Part shown: one piece after another, positions 1 through 8,375 of the stretch
Position numbering within the stretch: position 1 is the first letter of the stretch
Layout: each line of letters starts with the position of its first letter
Assembly (NCBI RefSeq): GCF_937880195.1
Contig: NZ_CALFLA010000042.1
Span: forward strand, 79,914-143,913
Direction of reading: 5' to 3'
Source of the DNA: an uncultured Blautia sp.
GTDB taxonomy: Bacteria > Bacillota > Clostridia > Lachnospirales > Lachnospiraceae
DNA: 64,000 bases
Program-made: the position numbers and the translations under genes
The notes under the pieces: model-generated
What the model was told of the DNA's origin: nothing
Seen by the model: only the letters and a program-made list of their open reading frames with translations
Databases searched by the model: none

Positions 1-1335
1 AAAAAATATTCCTCTCTGACGCCAAATTTGGCGCGGGAGGCAGGGGTTGCCATTATCCATCAGGAGCTGAACATGTGCAAGGACCTGACTGTTGCGCAGA
101 ATATGTTCCTGGGTCGTGAAGAACGGAAAGGCTTTGTGTTGAACAATGCAGAGATGGAGTCTGTCGCAAGAAAGTATCTGGGAGAGCTTGGCGTAGATAT
201 TAACCCGGATGAGATTGTTGGAGATCTTCCGGTTTCCAAGCAGCAGATGATCGAAATTGCAAAGGCGCTTTCCATTAATGCAAAGATTCTGATCATGGAC
301 GAGCCTACCTCAGCGCTTACATCCCGTGAGATCGAGGAGCTGTTCCACATTATCAACAAGCTGAAAAGCCAGGGCTGCGGTATTGTTTATATTTCACACA
401 GACTGGAAGAGCTGGCTCACATTACAGACAGAGTTACCATCATGAGAGACGGCCATTATATTACAGAAGGCAATTTCTCAGATTTTACCATGGATGAGAT
501 CATTGCCAACATGGTTGGACGTGAGATCAAAGAAAAATTCCCAAGAGTAGAATGCGAAAAGGGCAAGAAGATCTTTGAAGTAAAGAATCTGAACGCCGGA
601 CATCTTGTAAGAGATATTAATTTTTCTCTTTATGAGGGAGAAATAGTAGGCTTTGCCGGACTTATGGGAGCTGGACGTACAGAAACTACAAGAGCTATTT
701 TTGGCGTTGATCCAAAGGAATCAGGACAGATTATCCTTGATGGCAAGGAAATCAAGATCAACAACCCTATGGACGCCATCAAAGCCGGTGTGGTACTGGC
801 GCCGGAAGACCGTAAAAAAGACGGTTTGTGTACCAAGTTAAGCATCAGACAGAATATCGCGCTTCCGAATCTGGATATTATCTGCGGTAAGGGCGGCGTG
901 ATCAATACAAAGGCAGAAGATGAACTTTGCGAAAAGGCTGTAAAAGATCTGACTATCAAAACTCCGAATCTGGAAGTTGACGCAGGCACATTGTCCGGCG
1001 GAAACCAGCAGAAGGTAGTTGTGGGTAAATGGCTGGCAAGAAATTCAAGAGTTGTAATCTTTGACGAGCCTACCAGAGGTATTGACGTAGGTGCAAAGGT
1101 AGAAATTTATCAGCTGATGAACCAGTTGAAGAAACAGGGTATTGCTGTTATGTTCGTTTCCTCTGAAATGCCGGAGGTAATGGGAATTGCGGACAGGATC
1201 ATCGTTATGTGCGACGGACGTATCACAGGAGAGATAATGTCAAAAGAAACCACTCAGAATGAGATCCTGAAATATGCAACATCCTTTGAGAACAAAATGA
1301 AGACTCAGAGCCACAACAAGGAGGAAGAATCATGA
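1..1335 (+). CDS. CUT2-type sugar ABC importer, double ATP-binding subunit (5' end outside window)
   Basis: Energises a ribose/galactose-type sugar importer; this family has two ABC domains fused in one chain. The frame is open to the first base and the first Walker A motif is not visible, so the gene is cut by the window edge rather than broken. Visible in order: Q-loop IIHQELN, first signature LPVSKQQMIEIAKAL, Walker B ILIMDEPTS and switch ISHR; then in the second domain a Walker A variant GLMGAGRTE (normal for this family), signature LSGGNQQK and Walker B VIFDEPTRGID. The permease ATG overlaps its TGA (ATGA). The family assignment is firm. The sugar is unknown; the adjacent D-lyxose isomerase suggests a pentose or hexose aldose. 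Confidence 0.93.
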   Translation, partial: KKYSSLTPNLAREAGVAIIHQELNMCKDLTVAQNMFLGREERKGFVLNNAEMESVARKYLGELGVDINPDEIVGDLPVSKQQMIEIAKALSINAKILIMDEPTSALTSREIEELFHIINKLKSQGCGIVYISHRLEELAHITDRVTIMRDGHYITEGNFSDFTMDEIIANMVGREIKEKFPRVECEKGKKIFEVKNLNAGHLVRDINFSLYEGEIVGFAGLMGAGRTETTRAIFGVDPKESGQIILDGKEIKINNPMDAIKAGVVLAPEDRKKDGLCTKLSIRQNIALPNLDIICGKGGVINTKAEDELCEKAVKDLTIKTPNLEVDAGTLSGGNQQKVVVGKWLARNSRVVIFDEPTRGIDVGAKVEIYQLMNQLKKQGIAVMFVSSEMPEVMGIADRIIVMCDGRITGEIMSKETTQNEILKYATSFENKMKTQSHNKEEES

Positions 1336-2342
1336 AGAAAAAAAGCGGCTTTTCAAAGATCATGGGGGTGAAGGGCGCCGGAACCGTCGTAACTGCCTTC
1401 ATAGGATTGGTTATTATATACGTTGCATTTGGTATTTTGAACCCGAAGGTATTTTCACCACTGAATATCCAGAACCTTCTGCGTTCCATGTCCAAGTACC
1501 TTCTGATCGGTATCGGACAGAGTTTTGTTATGATTACAGGAAACATTGACCTTTCCATTGGTTCTGTAGTTGGTATGAGCGCTATGATCTCAGCAACTAT
1601 GATGACCAAAGGCATGAACCCTATCGTGGCAATTCTTTTCACTGTTCTGGTTGCCCTTCTTGTAGGCGTGGTAAACGGATACCTGGTTGGAAAATTTAAA
1701 TTACCGCCATTTATCGCAACACTTGGAACTATGTTTATCTGCCGTGGCGTAGCTTACATTGTAAACAATAATAGAAATACAGACAACATTGCTTCCGGTA
1801 TCGGCAAAGAAGCAGGAGACGCTTACCAGAACTTCTTCTACTATGGAAAGACAGCAGGAATCTTTAACACATTCTGGATCGCGCTGATCATTTTCCTGAT
1901 CTTCTGGTTCATGATCGGAAAGACAAGATCTGGACGTCATATTTATGCTATCGGTTCTAACGTAGACGCAGCAAGGCTTTCTGGTGTAGACGTAGTAAAA
2001 ACAACAACAAAAGCTTACGTAGTAAGCGCATTCTGTTCTGCAGTAGTTGGATTTATCCTCTGCGCTCAGGCCGGAATGGGAAATATGGATGCAGGAAATA
2101 TGTATGAGATGTACGGCGTTGCAGCAGGCGTTATCGGTGGAGTTTCACCTCTGGGCGGTTCTGGTATCCTTCTTGGAACATTTGCAGGCGCAGGCGTATG
2201 GCAGACTCTTGAAAATGGTCTGAACCTGATCCATGCACAGGTTGGTTTCCAGCGTATCATCATTGGTGTGATCGTTGTAGGCGCTGTTCTTCTGGACGTT
2301 GTAGTAAGAAGCGGAAACTTCAGCAGAAAGAAAAAGAAATAA
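1332..2342 (+). CDS. CUT2-type sugar ABC importer, permease subunit (RbsC/MglC family)
   Basis: Membrane channel subunit of the importer, 336 residues, a normal length for RbsC-like permeases. It is strongly hydrophobic, with roughly eight to ten membrane segments, and carries the family motif TGNIDLSIGSVVG near residue 70 and the cytoplasmic IGSNVDAARLSGV loop that contacts the ATPase. It starts inside the stop of the ATPase gene (ATGA), which suggests translational coupling and 1:1 synthesis. The C-terminus is a lysine-rich RKKKK tail. Function follows from family and context; substrate is not shown by the sequence. Confidence 0.93.
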   Translation: MKKKSGFSKIMGVKGAGTVVTAFIGLVIIYVAFGILNPKVFSPLNIQNLLRSMSKYLLIGIGQSFVMITGNIDLSIGSVVGMSAMISATMMTKGMNPIVAILFTVLVALLVGVVNGYLVGKFKLPPFIATLGTMFICRGVAYIVNNNRNTDNIASGIGKEAGDAYQNFFYYGKTAGIFNTFWIALIIFLIFWFMIGKTRSGRHIYAIGSNVDAARLSGVDVVKTTTKAYVVSAFCSAVVGFILCAQAGMGNMDAGNMYEMYGVAAGVIGGVSPLGGSGILLGTFAGAGVWQTLENGLNLIHAQVGFQRIIIGVIVVGAVLLDVVVRSGNFSRKKKK

Positions 2343-2377
2343 AAAATAAGAGCTACATAAAAAATAATAAAACGAAT

Positions 2378-2395
2378 ATAAAGCAAAGGCTTTAT
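2378..2395 (+). promoter_or_regulatory. Small stem-loop between permease and binding-protein genes
   Basis: ATAAAGC and GCTTTAT flank a four-base AAAG loop in the AT-rich gap before the binding-protein gene. No T-run follows, so it does not look like a terminator. Intercistronic hairpins in sugar ABC operons often protect the mRNA part encoding the abundant binding protein; that role here is inference. Confidence 0.3.
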
Positions 2396-2419
2396 AATAT
2401 ATTTAAGGAGGATTTTACA

Positions 2420-3364
2420 ATGAAGAAAAAAGTTTTAGCAGCATTATGTTGTGCAGCAATGATCGGAAGTCTGGCTGCAGCGCCAGTATTCGCAGCTGAG
2501 GAGACAGTTACCGCAGACGGCGACTACAAGATCGCAGTTATCACAATGGACTCTGTAGACCAGCACTGGGTATCCCTGAAAGAGGGAGCAGAGGCAGAAG
2601 CTGAAGCAGATAAGGTAACAGTTGACTTTATGGCTCCAGATGTAAAAGACGACGCAAAACAGATCGAGTGCATCAACAATGCAGTTGCAGGCGGATATGA
2701 TGCGATCATGGTTGCAGCAAACAGTGAAGACGCAATTTCCGGCGCTCTTCAGGAAGCAGTAGATGCTGGAATGAAACTTGTTTATGTTGACTCTCCTGCA
2801 AACGTAGAGGCAGAGGCTACTTTCTCCACAGACAATAAGGCTGCTGGAAAAACTGCCGGAGAAGAAATGATCAAAGCTCTGGAAGAAAAAGGCGTAAAAG
2901 AAGGAACTATCGGTATCGTTAATATCAACTCTTCCACAAACACTGCAATCCAGCGTGAAGCAGGATTCAGAGAGGCTCTGGAAGGCTCCGCTTATGAACT
3001 TCTTGAAACTCAGTACTGCGAAGGCGACGCTGCAAAAGCACAGACAATCGCTGAGAACTATATCACAGAAGGCGTTGTAGGTATCTACGGAACAAACGAA
3101 GGCGCATCCACTGGTGTTGGAAACGCAATCAAAGCTTCTGGAAGCGATGAGATCATCGGCGTTGGTTTTGACAAATCCGATACACTGAAGGGCCTGATCG
3201 AGGACGGATATCTTGTATGCACAATGGCTCAGAACCCGGATCAGATGGGCAAACTTGGCGTACAGGCATGTATCAAAGCTCTTAACGGCGAAGACCTTGG
3301 CGGCGAAGTGACAGACACAGGCGTTTCTGTTCTGACAAAAGATGCGCTTGCAGAGATGGAATAA
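2420..3364 (+). CDS. Sugar-binding protein of the CUT2 ABC importer
   Basis: Extracytoplasmic receptor of the importer, 314 residues, of the periplasmic-binding-protein type 1 / LacI fold (substrate-binding cleft between two Rossmann-like lobes). RBS AAGGAGG precedes the ATG. The signal peptide has a KKK n-region and a hydrophobic core, and ends at APVFA-AEE, which looks like a signal peptidase I site. The two cysteines (10 and 11) are preceded by Leu and Cys, so there is no ordinary lipobox. This is odd, because binding proteins in Gram-positive cells are normally lipid-anchored. Gene order ATPase-permease-receptor, with the receptor last, supports one operon. Confidence 0.92.
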   Translation: MKKKVLAALCCAAMIGSLAAAPVFAAEETVTADGDYKIAVITMDSVDQHWVSLKEGAEAEAEADKVTVDFMAPDVKDDAKQIECINNAVAGGYDAIMVAANSEDAISGALQEAVDAGMKLVYVDSPANVEAEATFSTDNKAAGKTAGEEMIKALEEKGVKEGTIGIVNINSSTNTAIQREAGFREALEGSAYELLETQYCEGDAAKAQTIAENYITEGVVGIYGTNEGASTGVGNAIKASGSDEIIGVGFDKSDTLKGLIEDGYLVCTMAQNPDQMGKLGVQACIKALNGEDLGGEVTDTGVSVLTKDALAEME

Positions 3365-3396
3365 GGAACATATTCTGATAAAAATGAATTGAATAG

Positions 3397-3420
3397 GGCC
3401 GTCGGTATTTTCCGGCGGCC
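3397..3420 (+). promoter_or_regulatory. GC-rich stem-loop before the isomerase gene
   Basis: GGCCGTCGG and CCGGCGGCC form a nine-pair stem (one G-T pair) with a TATTTT loop. No T-run follows, so it may act as an mRNA-processing or stability element that separates expression of the transporter from that of the isomerase. Confidence 0.45.
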
Positions 3421-3459
3421 TGTTCGAGATTTAGAGACTAAAAAAGGAGACGAAAAAAG

Positions 3460-4152
3460 ATGAAAAGATCAGAGATCAATAAGGCTTTAAAAGAGCTGGA
3501 GGCAATGCTTGCCGACTATCGTTACTATCTTCCGAAATTTGCAGATTTTACACCGGAGGAATGGAAAACAAAGGGACATGAGTTTGACGAGATCCGTGAT
3601 AATATGTTAGGATGGGATATCACAGATTACGGTATGGGCGATTTTGATAAGATCGGTTTTTCCCTGTTTACGATCCGCAACGGAAATCTGAAAATGGCAG
3701 ATAAATATAAAAAGCCATATGCAGAAAAATTCCTTTATCTGAAAGAAGGACAGTATGCGCTGAATCATTTCCACTGGTACAAGATGGAGGATATCATTAA
3801 CAGAGGCGGCGGAAACCTTCTGATCCGTGTTTATAATTCTCTTCCTGATGAAGAAATTGACAAAGAAGGCGATGTTACCGTACATATTGACGGTGAAGTA
3901 ATGGTAGTTCCGGCAGGAACACAGGTAAAACTGGAACCAGGCATGAGCATTACGATCATGCAGGGAATGTATCATGATTTTGAGGTGGAACCTGGAACAG
4001 GCGCAGTATTGATCGGCGAAGTAAGTCAGTGCAATGATGACAATACCGACAACCGTTTTAACCCGCCGGCAGGAAGATTTCCTGAAATTGAGGAGGATGA
4101 GCCGCCGTATCGTTTACTTTGTAATGAATATCCGGCAGCTCCAGAAAAATAA
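3460..4152 (+). CDS. D-lyxose ketol-isomerase (cupin-fold, manganese type)
   Basis: Interconverts D-lyxose and D-xylulose, and in characterised members D-mannose and D-fructose, in the cytoplasm. Length 230 residues, typical of the family. The metal ligands known from the E. coli O157 enzyme (two His, a Glu and a distal His) are all present: H103, H105 and E110 within NHFHWYKME, and H172 in QGMYHDFEV. RBS AAAGGAG precedes the ATG. It follows the transporter genes directly, so the imported sugar is probably an aldose isomerised here before phosphorylation, with the ROK kinase further on a candidate next enzyme. The family call is strong; the natural substrate is inferred. Confidence 0.88.
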   Translation: MKRSEINKALKELEAMLADYRYYLPKFADFTPEEWKTKGHEFDEIRDNMLGWDITDYGMGDFDKIGFSLFTIRNGNLKMADKYKKPYAEKFLYLKEGQYALNHFHWYKMEDIINRGGGNLLIRVYNSLPDEEIDKEGDVTVHIDGEVMVVPAGTQVKLEPGMSITIMQGMYHDFEVEPGTGAVLIGEVSQCNDDNTDNRFNPPAGRFPEIEEDEPPYRLLCNEYPAAPEK

Positions 4153-4165
4153 AAAGTTTTTTTAC

Positions 4166-4199
4166 ATGATGCCGGAGTAAATTCCGGCATCATTGTTTA
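4166..4199 (+). terminator. Terminator/attenuator after the isomerase gene
   Basis: Perfect 11-base arms ATGATGCCGGA and TCCGGCATCAT around a six-base loop, followed by the weak tract TGTTTAT. The poor T-run suggests partial read-through into the regulator gene. I see no convincing promoter in the 65-base gap. Confidence 0.65.
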
Positions 4200-4217
4200 T
4201 GCAGAAAGTAGGTTGTT

Positions 4218-5804
4218 ATGGTTAAACTCGTAGTGGCAGATGATGAAGAGAGAGTCTGCAGACTGATCCTGGCTCTGGGAGAGTGGGAAAAACTGGGAAT
4301 TGAGGTGGCTGGTACGGCTGCCAACGGGATTCAGGCCCTGGAAATGATCCGAAGGGAAAAAATAGACATTTTGATCACAGATATCCGTATGCCTGGCTGC
4401 AGCGGTATGGAACTGATCGAAAAGGCAAGAAAGTTTTCTCCGGACATTAAAATTATGATCATCAGCGGTTATGCGAATTTCGAATATGCCCAGACAGCAT
4501 TAAAACAGAGCGTCAGAGATTATCTTCTGAAGCCTATTGACAGAGCCGCTTTAAACGAGTCCCTGGCAAAAATGGTCAGGGAGATAGAGACGGAACGCAG
4601 GAAAAATCTGGCCTTTCAGGATATCCAGAACGAGAGAAAAGAAGAAATGGCCAAGATCCGCAATATGCTGGTATATGATCTTGTTCATGAGCGCAGCATT
4701 TCCCTGACGGAAGAAAGCCTAAGGGACAGATATTATTTTAATGTCCATTCCGGCGTGTTTCAGGTTATTGCTGTGAAACGGGACGTAAAAGACGATTCTT
4801 TGCCTTATGAGGAAGAACTGGTCTGGAGCAAAATGAAGGAAATCCTTCTTCGGGAGGTGACAAAGGAATGTTACGACCTGGTGGTAGTTCCTATGGGAGA
4901 ATATCTGTATGGAGTTTTGAATTATCCTTTGAGAAACAGTGAAAAAATACGCAAAGCCCTCAGAAGTTCCATGAATCAGATGCTTGGAAGGAACGACTAC
5001 CTGGGACAGTCTCAGATATCCATGGGACTGGGATCAGCAGTAAAAAGACCGGAGGAGATCACAGCATCTTTTCTTATTGCCGGACATGCTCTGGGAGAAA
5101 GACTTCTGGAGGGAACTGGAAAGATTCTGGACCTGGATACAGATACCGAGGTTCTTTTTGAAAGAAAACTTGTGGACAAGTTTGCAAGAAGGATCGGCAC
5201 AGCGCTGCAGACCTTAAATATAGAGGAGATCCAGAATGCTGTTCATGGGGTCTGCCGGGAAGCGGCAGAGGCGCAGGGAGTTCATGGATGGGAGATCCTG
5301 GATCTGGTATGCCAGTGCGGAAGTATGTTTATCATGCGTATGGACTTTCCAAACAAGGGAGAATTGAGCAGTGAATTTGCAAGGAACTGTCAGAACTGTA
5401 CCACGGTCAGAGATCTTTTTGAATACCTTCTGGATTTTATGCTGGAAAAGATAAAACATATGATTTCACAAAGAGAAGAGGAAGCAGTACGTCCGGTTCG
5501 TCTTGCCAAGCAGTTTATCCATAACCATTATCAGGAACAGATCACTTTGGAGGAAGTCAGCGAATATGTAGGGCTGACGCCTGCTTATTTTAGCGTAATG
5601 TTTAAAAAAGAAACGGAGATCGGATTTGCAAAATATCTGATCAGCGAACGTATTGAGGGGGCAAAGGAGCTTTTGAGAGAAACAAGCCTTTCCGTGTCTG
5701 AGATATGCAGGAAGGTAGGATATAACGATCCAAAGCACTTTACCAGGCTTTTTGAGAAAAATGTAGGCGTGAAGCCGGCAGTTTACAGGAAACTTTATGG
5801 ATGA
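4218..5804 (+). CDS. Response regulator with AraC-type DNA-binding domain (YesN-like)
   Basis: Cytoplasmic transcription regulator of a two-component system, 528 residues. The N-terminal receiver domain (about 1-120) has the acidic pair D8/D9, phospho-acceptor D55 in ITDIRMP, S83 and K105 in LLKPID. A long middle region of unknown role (about 130-420) follows. The C-terminal 100 residues are two AraC helix-turn-helix motifs (EEVSEYVGLTPAYFSVMFK and the SEICRKVGYNDPKHFTRLF region). The stop overlaps the kinase start by eight bases. Regulators of this type usually control a neighbouring sugar transporter, here probably the importer just upstream; that target is inferred. Confidence 0.92.
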   Translation: MVKLVVADDEERVCRLILALGEWEKLGIEVAGTAANGIQALEMIRREKIDILITDIRMPGCSGMELIEKARKFSPDIKIMIISGYANFEYAQTALKQSVRDYLLKPIDRAALNESLAKMVREIETERRKNLAFQDIQNERKEEMAKIRNMLVYDLVHERSISLTEESLRDRYYFNVHSGVFQVIAVKRDVKDDSLPYEEELVWSKMKEILLREVTKECYDLVVVPMGEYLYGVLNYPLRNSEKIRKALRSSMNQMLGRNDYLGQSQISMGLGSAVKRPEEITASFLIAGHALGERLLEGTGKILDLDTDTEVLFERKLVDKFARRIGTALQTLNIEEIQNAVHGVCREAAEAQGVHGWEILDLVCQCGSMFIMRMDFPNKGELSSEFARNCQNCTTVRDLFEYLLDFMLEKIKHMISQREEEAVRPVRLAKQFIHNHYQEQITLEEVSEYVGLTPAYFSVMFKKETEIGFAKYLISERIEGAKELLRETSLSVSEICRKVGYNDPKHFTRLFEKNVGVKPAVYRKLYG

Positions 5805-6843
5805 TTTCAGAAAAAAACTAAAACAGAAGTACAAGTATCTGGTAAACAGAATAAAAGTTTTTTTGATCCTTGTCTGTGTCACAGGGGCTTTAATACTTAT
5901 ACTTACCAGCCGCTCCGGTTTATTCCCCAGGGGGATCGGCATTATGGCTCTGGCGCTTCTTGCGGCAGTTGGCTATTTCTGGATATGGAAGCCCTACAAG
6001 AACCTGTCAGGTCAGATACAGATGTTTAACGAAGGTTATCTTTCCCTGGAAGATCTGGACGATACGGATCTTTCCATATCGCCGGAACTGGAGCAGTTGA
6101 TCCGTCATATCAAGGGAATCATTATGTCTACCAGAACTCTGGATCTGTCAAAGCGGCAGGCCCAGTACAGAGCACTGCAGAACCAGATCAATCCGCATTT
6201 TCTTTATAATACCCTGGAAGGAATCAGAAGTGAGGCCATCATTGCCGGACTTGATAATCTGGCAGATATGACAGAGGCTCTGGCAATTTTTTTTCGGTAT
6301 ACTATAAGCAAGGTGGAAAATCTTGTTACAGTGGAAGAGGAACTGGAAAATTGCGCAACCTATTTCAAGATCCAGCAGTACCGTTTTGGCAGCAGGATCC
6401 ATTTGAGGATCGAACAGGATGAAGAGGAATGGGAGGATATCCTTCGCTGTATGATTCCTAAGCTGACTCTTCAGCCTATACTGGAAAACAGTATTATCCA
6501 TGGAGTAGAGTTGAAGCTGGACGAAGGAACTGTCACTATTTCCATTACCAGAACACGCACTAGACTTCTTATTAAAGTGTCGGACGACGGCGTGGGAATG
6601 AACAGGGAAACACTGGAAAAGCTCAACGCAAAGCTGAGCTCCAAGGAAGAGGAATTTAAAAATTATACACAGCCGGAAAAAGGTGGGGTAGCGCTGACAA
6701 ATGTAAATAACAGGATTCATCTTATTTTTGGAGAAGAATACGGAATGCACGTATATTCTCTTGAAAACGTAGGAACCAGCGTAGAACTGTCCATACCGGT
6801 GATTTACAACGAAAACGAGCTGAAAAAGAAGGAACTGTCATGA
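5797..6843 (+). CDS. Sensor histidine kinase of the YesM/LytS class with no extracellular sensor domain
   Basis: Partner kinase of the AraC-type regulator, 348 residues. Two membrane segments (about 20-37 and 47-65) are joined by an outside loop of only some ten residues. A short linker then leads to the histidine box with H134 in NQINPHFLYNTLEG, an N-box with N231 in LENSIIHG and a G-box VSDDGVGM near 262-268. Classical YesM kinases carry a large extracellular domain between the two membrane segments; it is missing here, so the signal must come through the membrane helices, the linker or a partner protein. Overlaps the regulator gene by eight bases and the next gene by four. Confidence 0.9.
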   Translation: MDDFRKKLKQKYKYLVNRIKVFLILVCVTGALILILTSRSGLFPRGIGIMALALLAAVGYFWIWKPYKNLSGQIQMFNEGYLSLEDLDDTDLSISPELEQLIRHIKGIIMSTRTLDLSKRQAQYRALQNQINPHFLYNTLEGIRSEAIIAGLDNLADMTEALAIFFRYTISKVENLVTVEEELENCATYFKIQQYRFGSRIHLRIEQDEEEWEDILRCMIPKLTLQPILENSIIHGVELKLDEGTVTISITRTRTRLLIKVSDDGVGMNRETLEKLNAKLSSKEEEFKNYTQPEKGGVALTNVNNRIHLIFGEEYGMHVYSLENVGTSVELSIPVIYNENELKKKELS

Positions 6844-8375
6844 AAAAAGAAGTTCTCCGTCTTCAGGACGTTACCTATAAAAAAGAAAATACGATCATTT
6901 TTCGCAATATGACATTTAGTGTGATGGAGGGAGAGATTATGGGGATCACTCCCCTTAATTCCTATGGAATGGATGAGCTTCTGGATGTGATCGTCAATAA
7001 TCTGCCCCTTTATTATGGTTATGTCTATTATCAGGAAAGGTGCGTAAATTCCTGGAAGGAAGAAAAACATATAAGGAACAGAATCTGCCTGATCGACAGT
7101 GAAACTTCTCTGGTAAACGGTTTAAATGTGATCACAAATATATTTACACTGCGGGCAGGATTTGGAAAGGAAATTCTGAATGAAACCATGCTGGCTCGCC
7201 AGCTTGCTCCCTTTCTTGAGGAAATTCATATTTCCATAGATCCTTTTCTGCCTGTAGAAAAGCTTTCTGCCTATAATCGTGTGATCGTAGAACTTTTAAG
7301 GGCTGTTGTGGCAGGATATCATCTGATTATTTTTAGAGAGATCAGTACGGTGATCAGTGAGGCCGAGCTGGAAAAGCTTTTTGAGATCATGAGATATTAT
7401 ATAGGAAAGGGATTTACCTTTTTATATGTATCTTATCATTTCGAGGAAGTACAGCAGGGATGCAGCAGAGCCATACTGATGTCGGAAGGGAGCATTAATC
7501 TTATTCTGGATCAGCAACAGATTCAAAAGGGGATCAGCAAAAATCTTTATATAGATTTTTATAATCATGTAAGGCAGAGGATGCGGCACAGGGCCCGCGG
7601 CCTGGATAACTGCAGCGACGGCCGCAGAAAAGAAGTTCTGTATGTAAAGGATATTACAAGAAAGCAGCTCCGGCATTTTCAATTCAGTGTTTATGAAGGA
7701 GAGTGTCTGGTGATCCAGAGCCTGGATACAAAAATGTACAGGGAGCTTAGGGGAATCCTGGAGGAGGAAAACGGCCTGAGGGATGCGGAGATGTTTGTGG
7801 ATGGCAGAAGGATTTGCGACTATCGTTCCAGAAGCATGGCTTTTTTAAAGGAAGAGTCCTCTCATACCATGCTGTTTGAAGATCTGACAGTGTGCGACAA
7901 TCTCTGTCTGGGACTGGATGGGAAGATTCCTTTTGTCTGGATGAAGAAAAAAATCCAGAAATCTGTCAGGGAAGAGTATTACCGTCTGTTTGGAGAGGAC
8001 ATTTTTGACTGTTATGTTAATGAATTGACTGACGAACAAAAAACAAGAGTGGTTTATATGAGGATCCTTTTACAGAAACCCCGGGTTGTTTTTATGGTAC
8101 AGCCCTTTAAACATGGAGGTACGCCTCATCGTTTGCAGGTATGGGAGCTGCAGACAATGCTTTTGGCAAAAGGGATTTCTATTGTGATCCTGGCTATGAA
8201 TATGTCGGATTCGCTGACCATTGCAGACAGGGTGATCCGTATAAGCCGGACGGAGGATCAGATCATTACAAAGGAATTTGGATATAAGCAGTTTTCGGAG
8301 CTGCCCACATCATTGCCATGGGTAGGCTTTTTTGACGAAATAGAAAGCAAAAAGGAGAAGATAGAATGGATGTAA
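6840..8375 (+). CDS. Degenerate double ABC protein (pseudo-ATPase of CUT2 sugar ATPase family)
   Basis: 511 residues, the full length and two-domain layout of MglA/RbsA-type ATPases, but every nucleotide-handling motif is lost. The first Walker A position (38-46) reads PLNSYGMDE, lacking Lys and Ser/Thr. Walker B is LIIFREIS with Asp replaced by Arg (166). The switch region is VSYH. In the second half there is no P-loop after GECLVIQSL; the signature position reads LTDEQKTR and Walker B reads VVFMVQ (416-421). Spacing of the vanished motifs still aligns with the active ATPase at 1-1335. The frame is intact and overlaps the kinase (ATGA) and the ROK gene (10 bases), so it looks maintained. A regulatory or adaptor role is inference. 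Confidence 0.82.
   Translation: MKKEVLRLQDVTYKKENTIIFRNMTFSVMEGEIMGITPLNSYGMDELLDVIVNNLPLYYGYVYYQERCVNSWKEEKHIRNRICLIDSETSLVNGLNVITNIFTLRAGFGKEILNETMLARQLAPFLEEIHISIDPFLPVEKLSAYNRVIVELLRAVVAGYHLIIFREISTVISEAELEKLFEIMRYYIGKGFTFLYVSYHFEEVQQGCSRAILMSEGSINLILDQQQIQKGISKNLYIDFYNHVRQRMRHRARGLDNCSDGRRKEVLYVKDITRKQLRHFQFSVYEGECLVIQSLDTKMYRELRGILEEENGLRDAEMFVDGRRICDYRSRSMAFLKEESSHTMLFEDLTVCDNLCLGLDGKIPFVWMKKKIQKSVREEYYRLFGEDIFDCYVNELTDEQKTRVVYMRILLQKPRVVFMVQPFKHGGTPHRLQVWELQTMLLAKGISIVILAMNMSDSLTIADRVIRISRTEDQIITKEFGYKQFSELPTSLPWVGFFDEIESKKEKIEWM

Noticed and set aside
3397-3420. Stem-loop before the isomerase gene as a terminator
   Set aside because: GC-rich stem but no T-run after it, so listed as a regulatory or stability hairpin.
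6840-8375. Degenerate ABC gene as a pseudogene
   Set aside because: No frameshift or internal stop, normal full length, and start and stop codons overlap both neighbours, which argues for selection on the protein.
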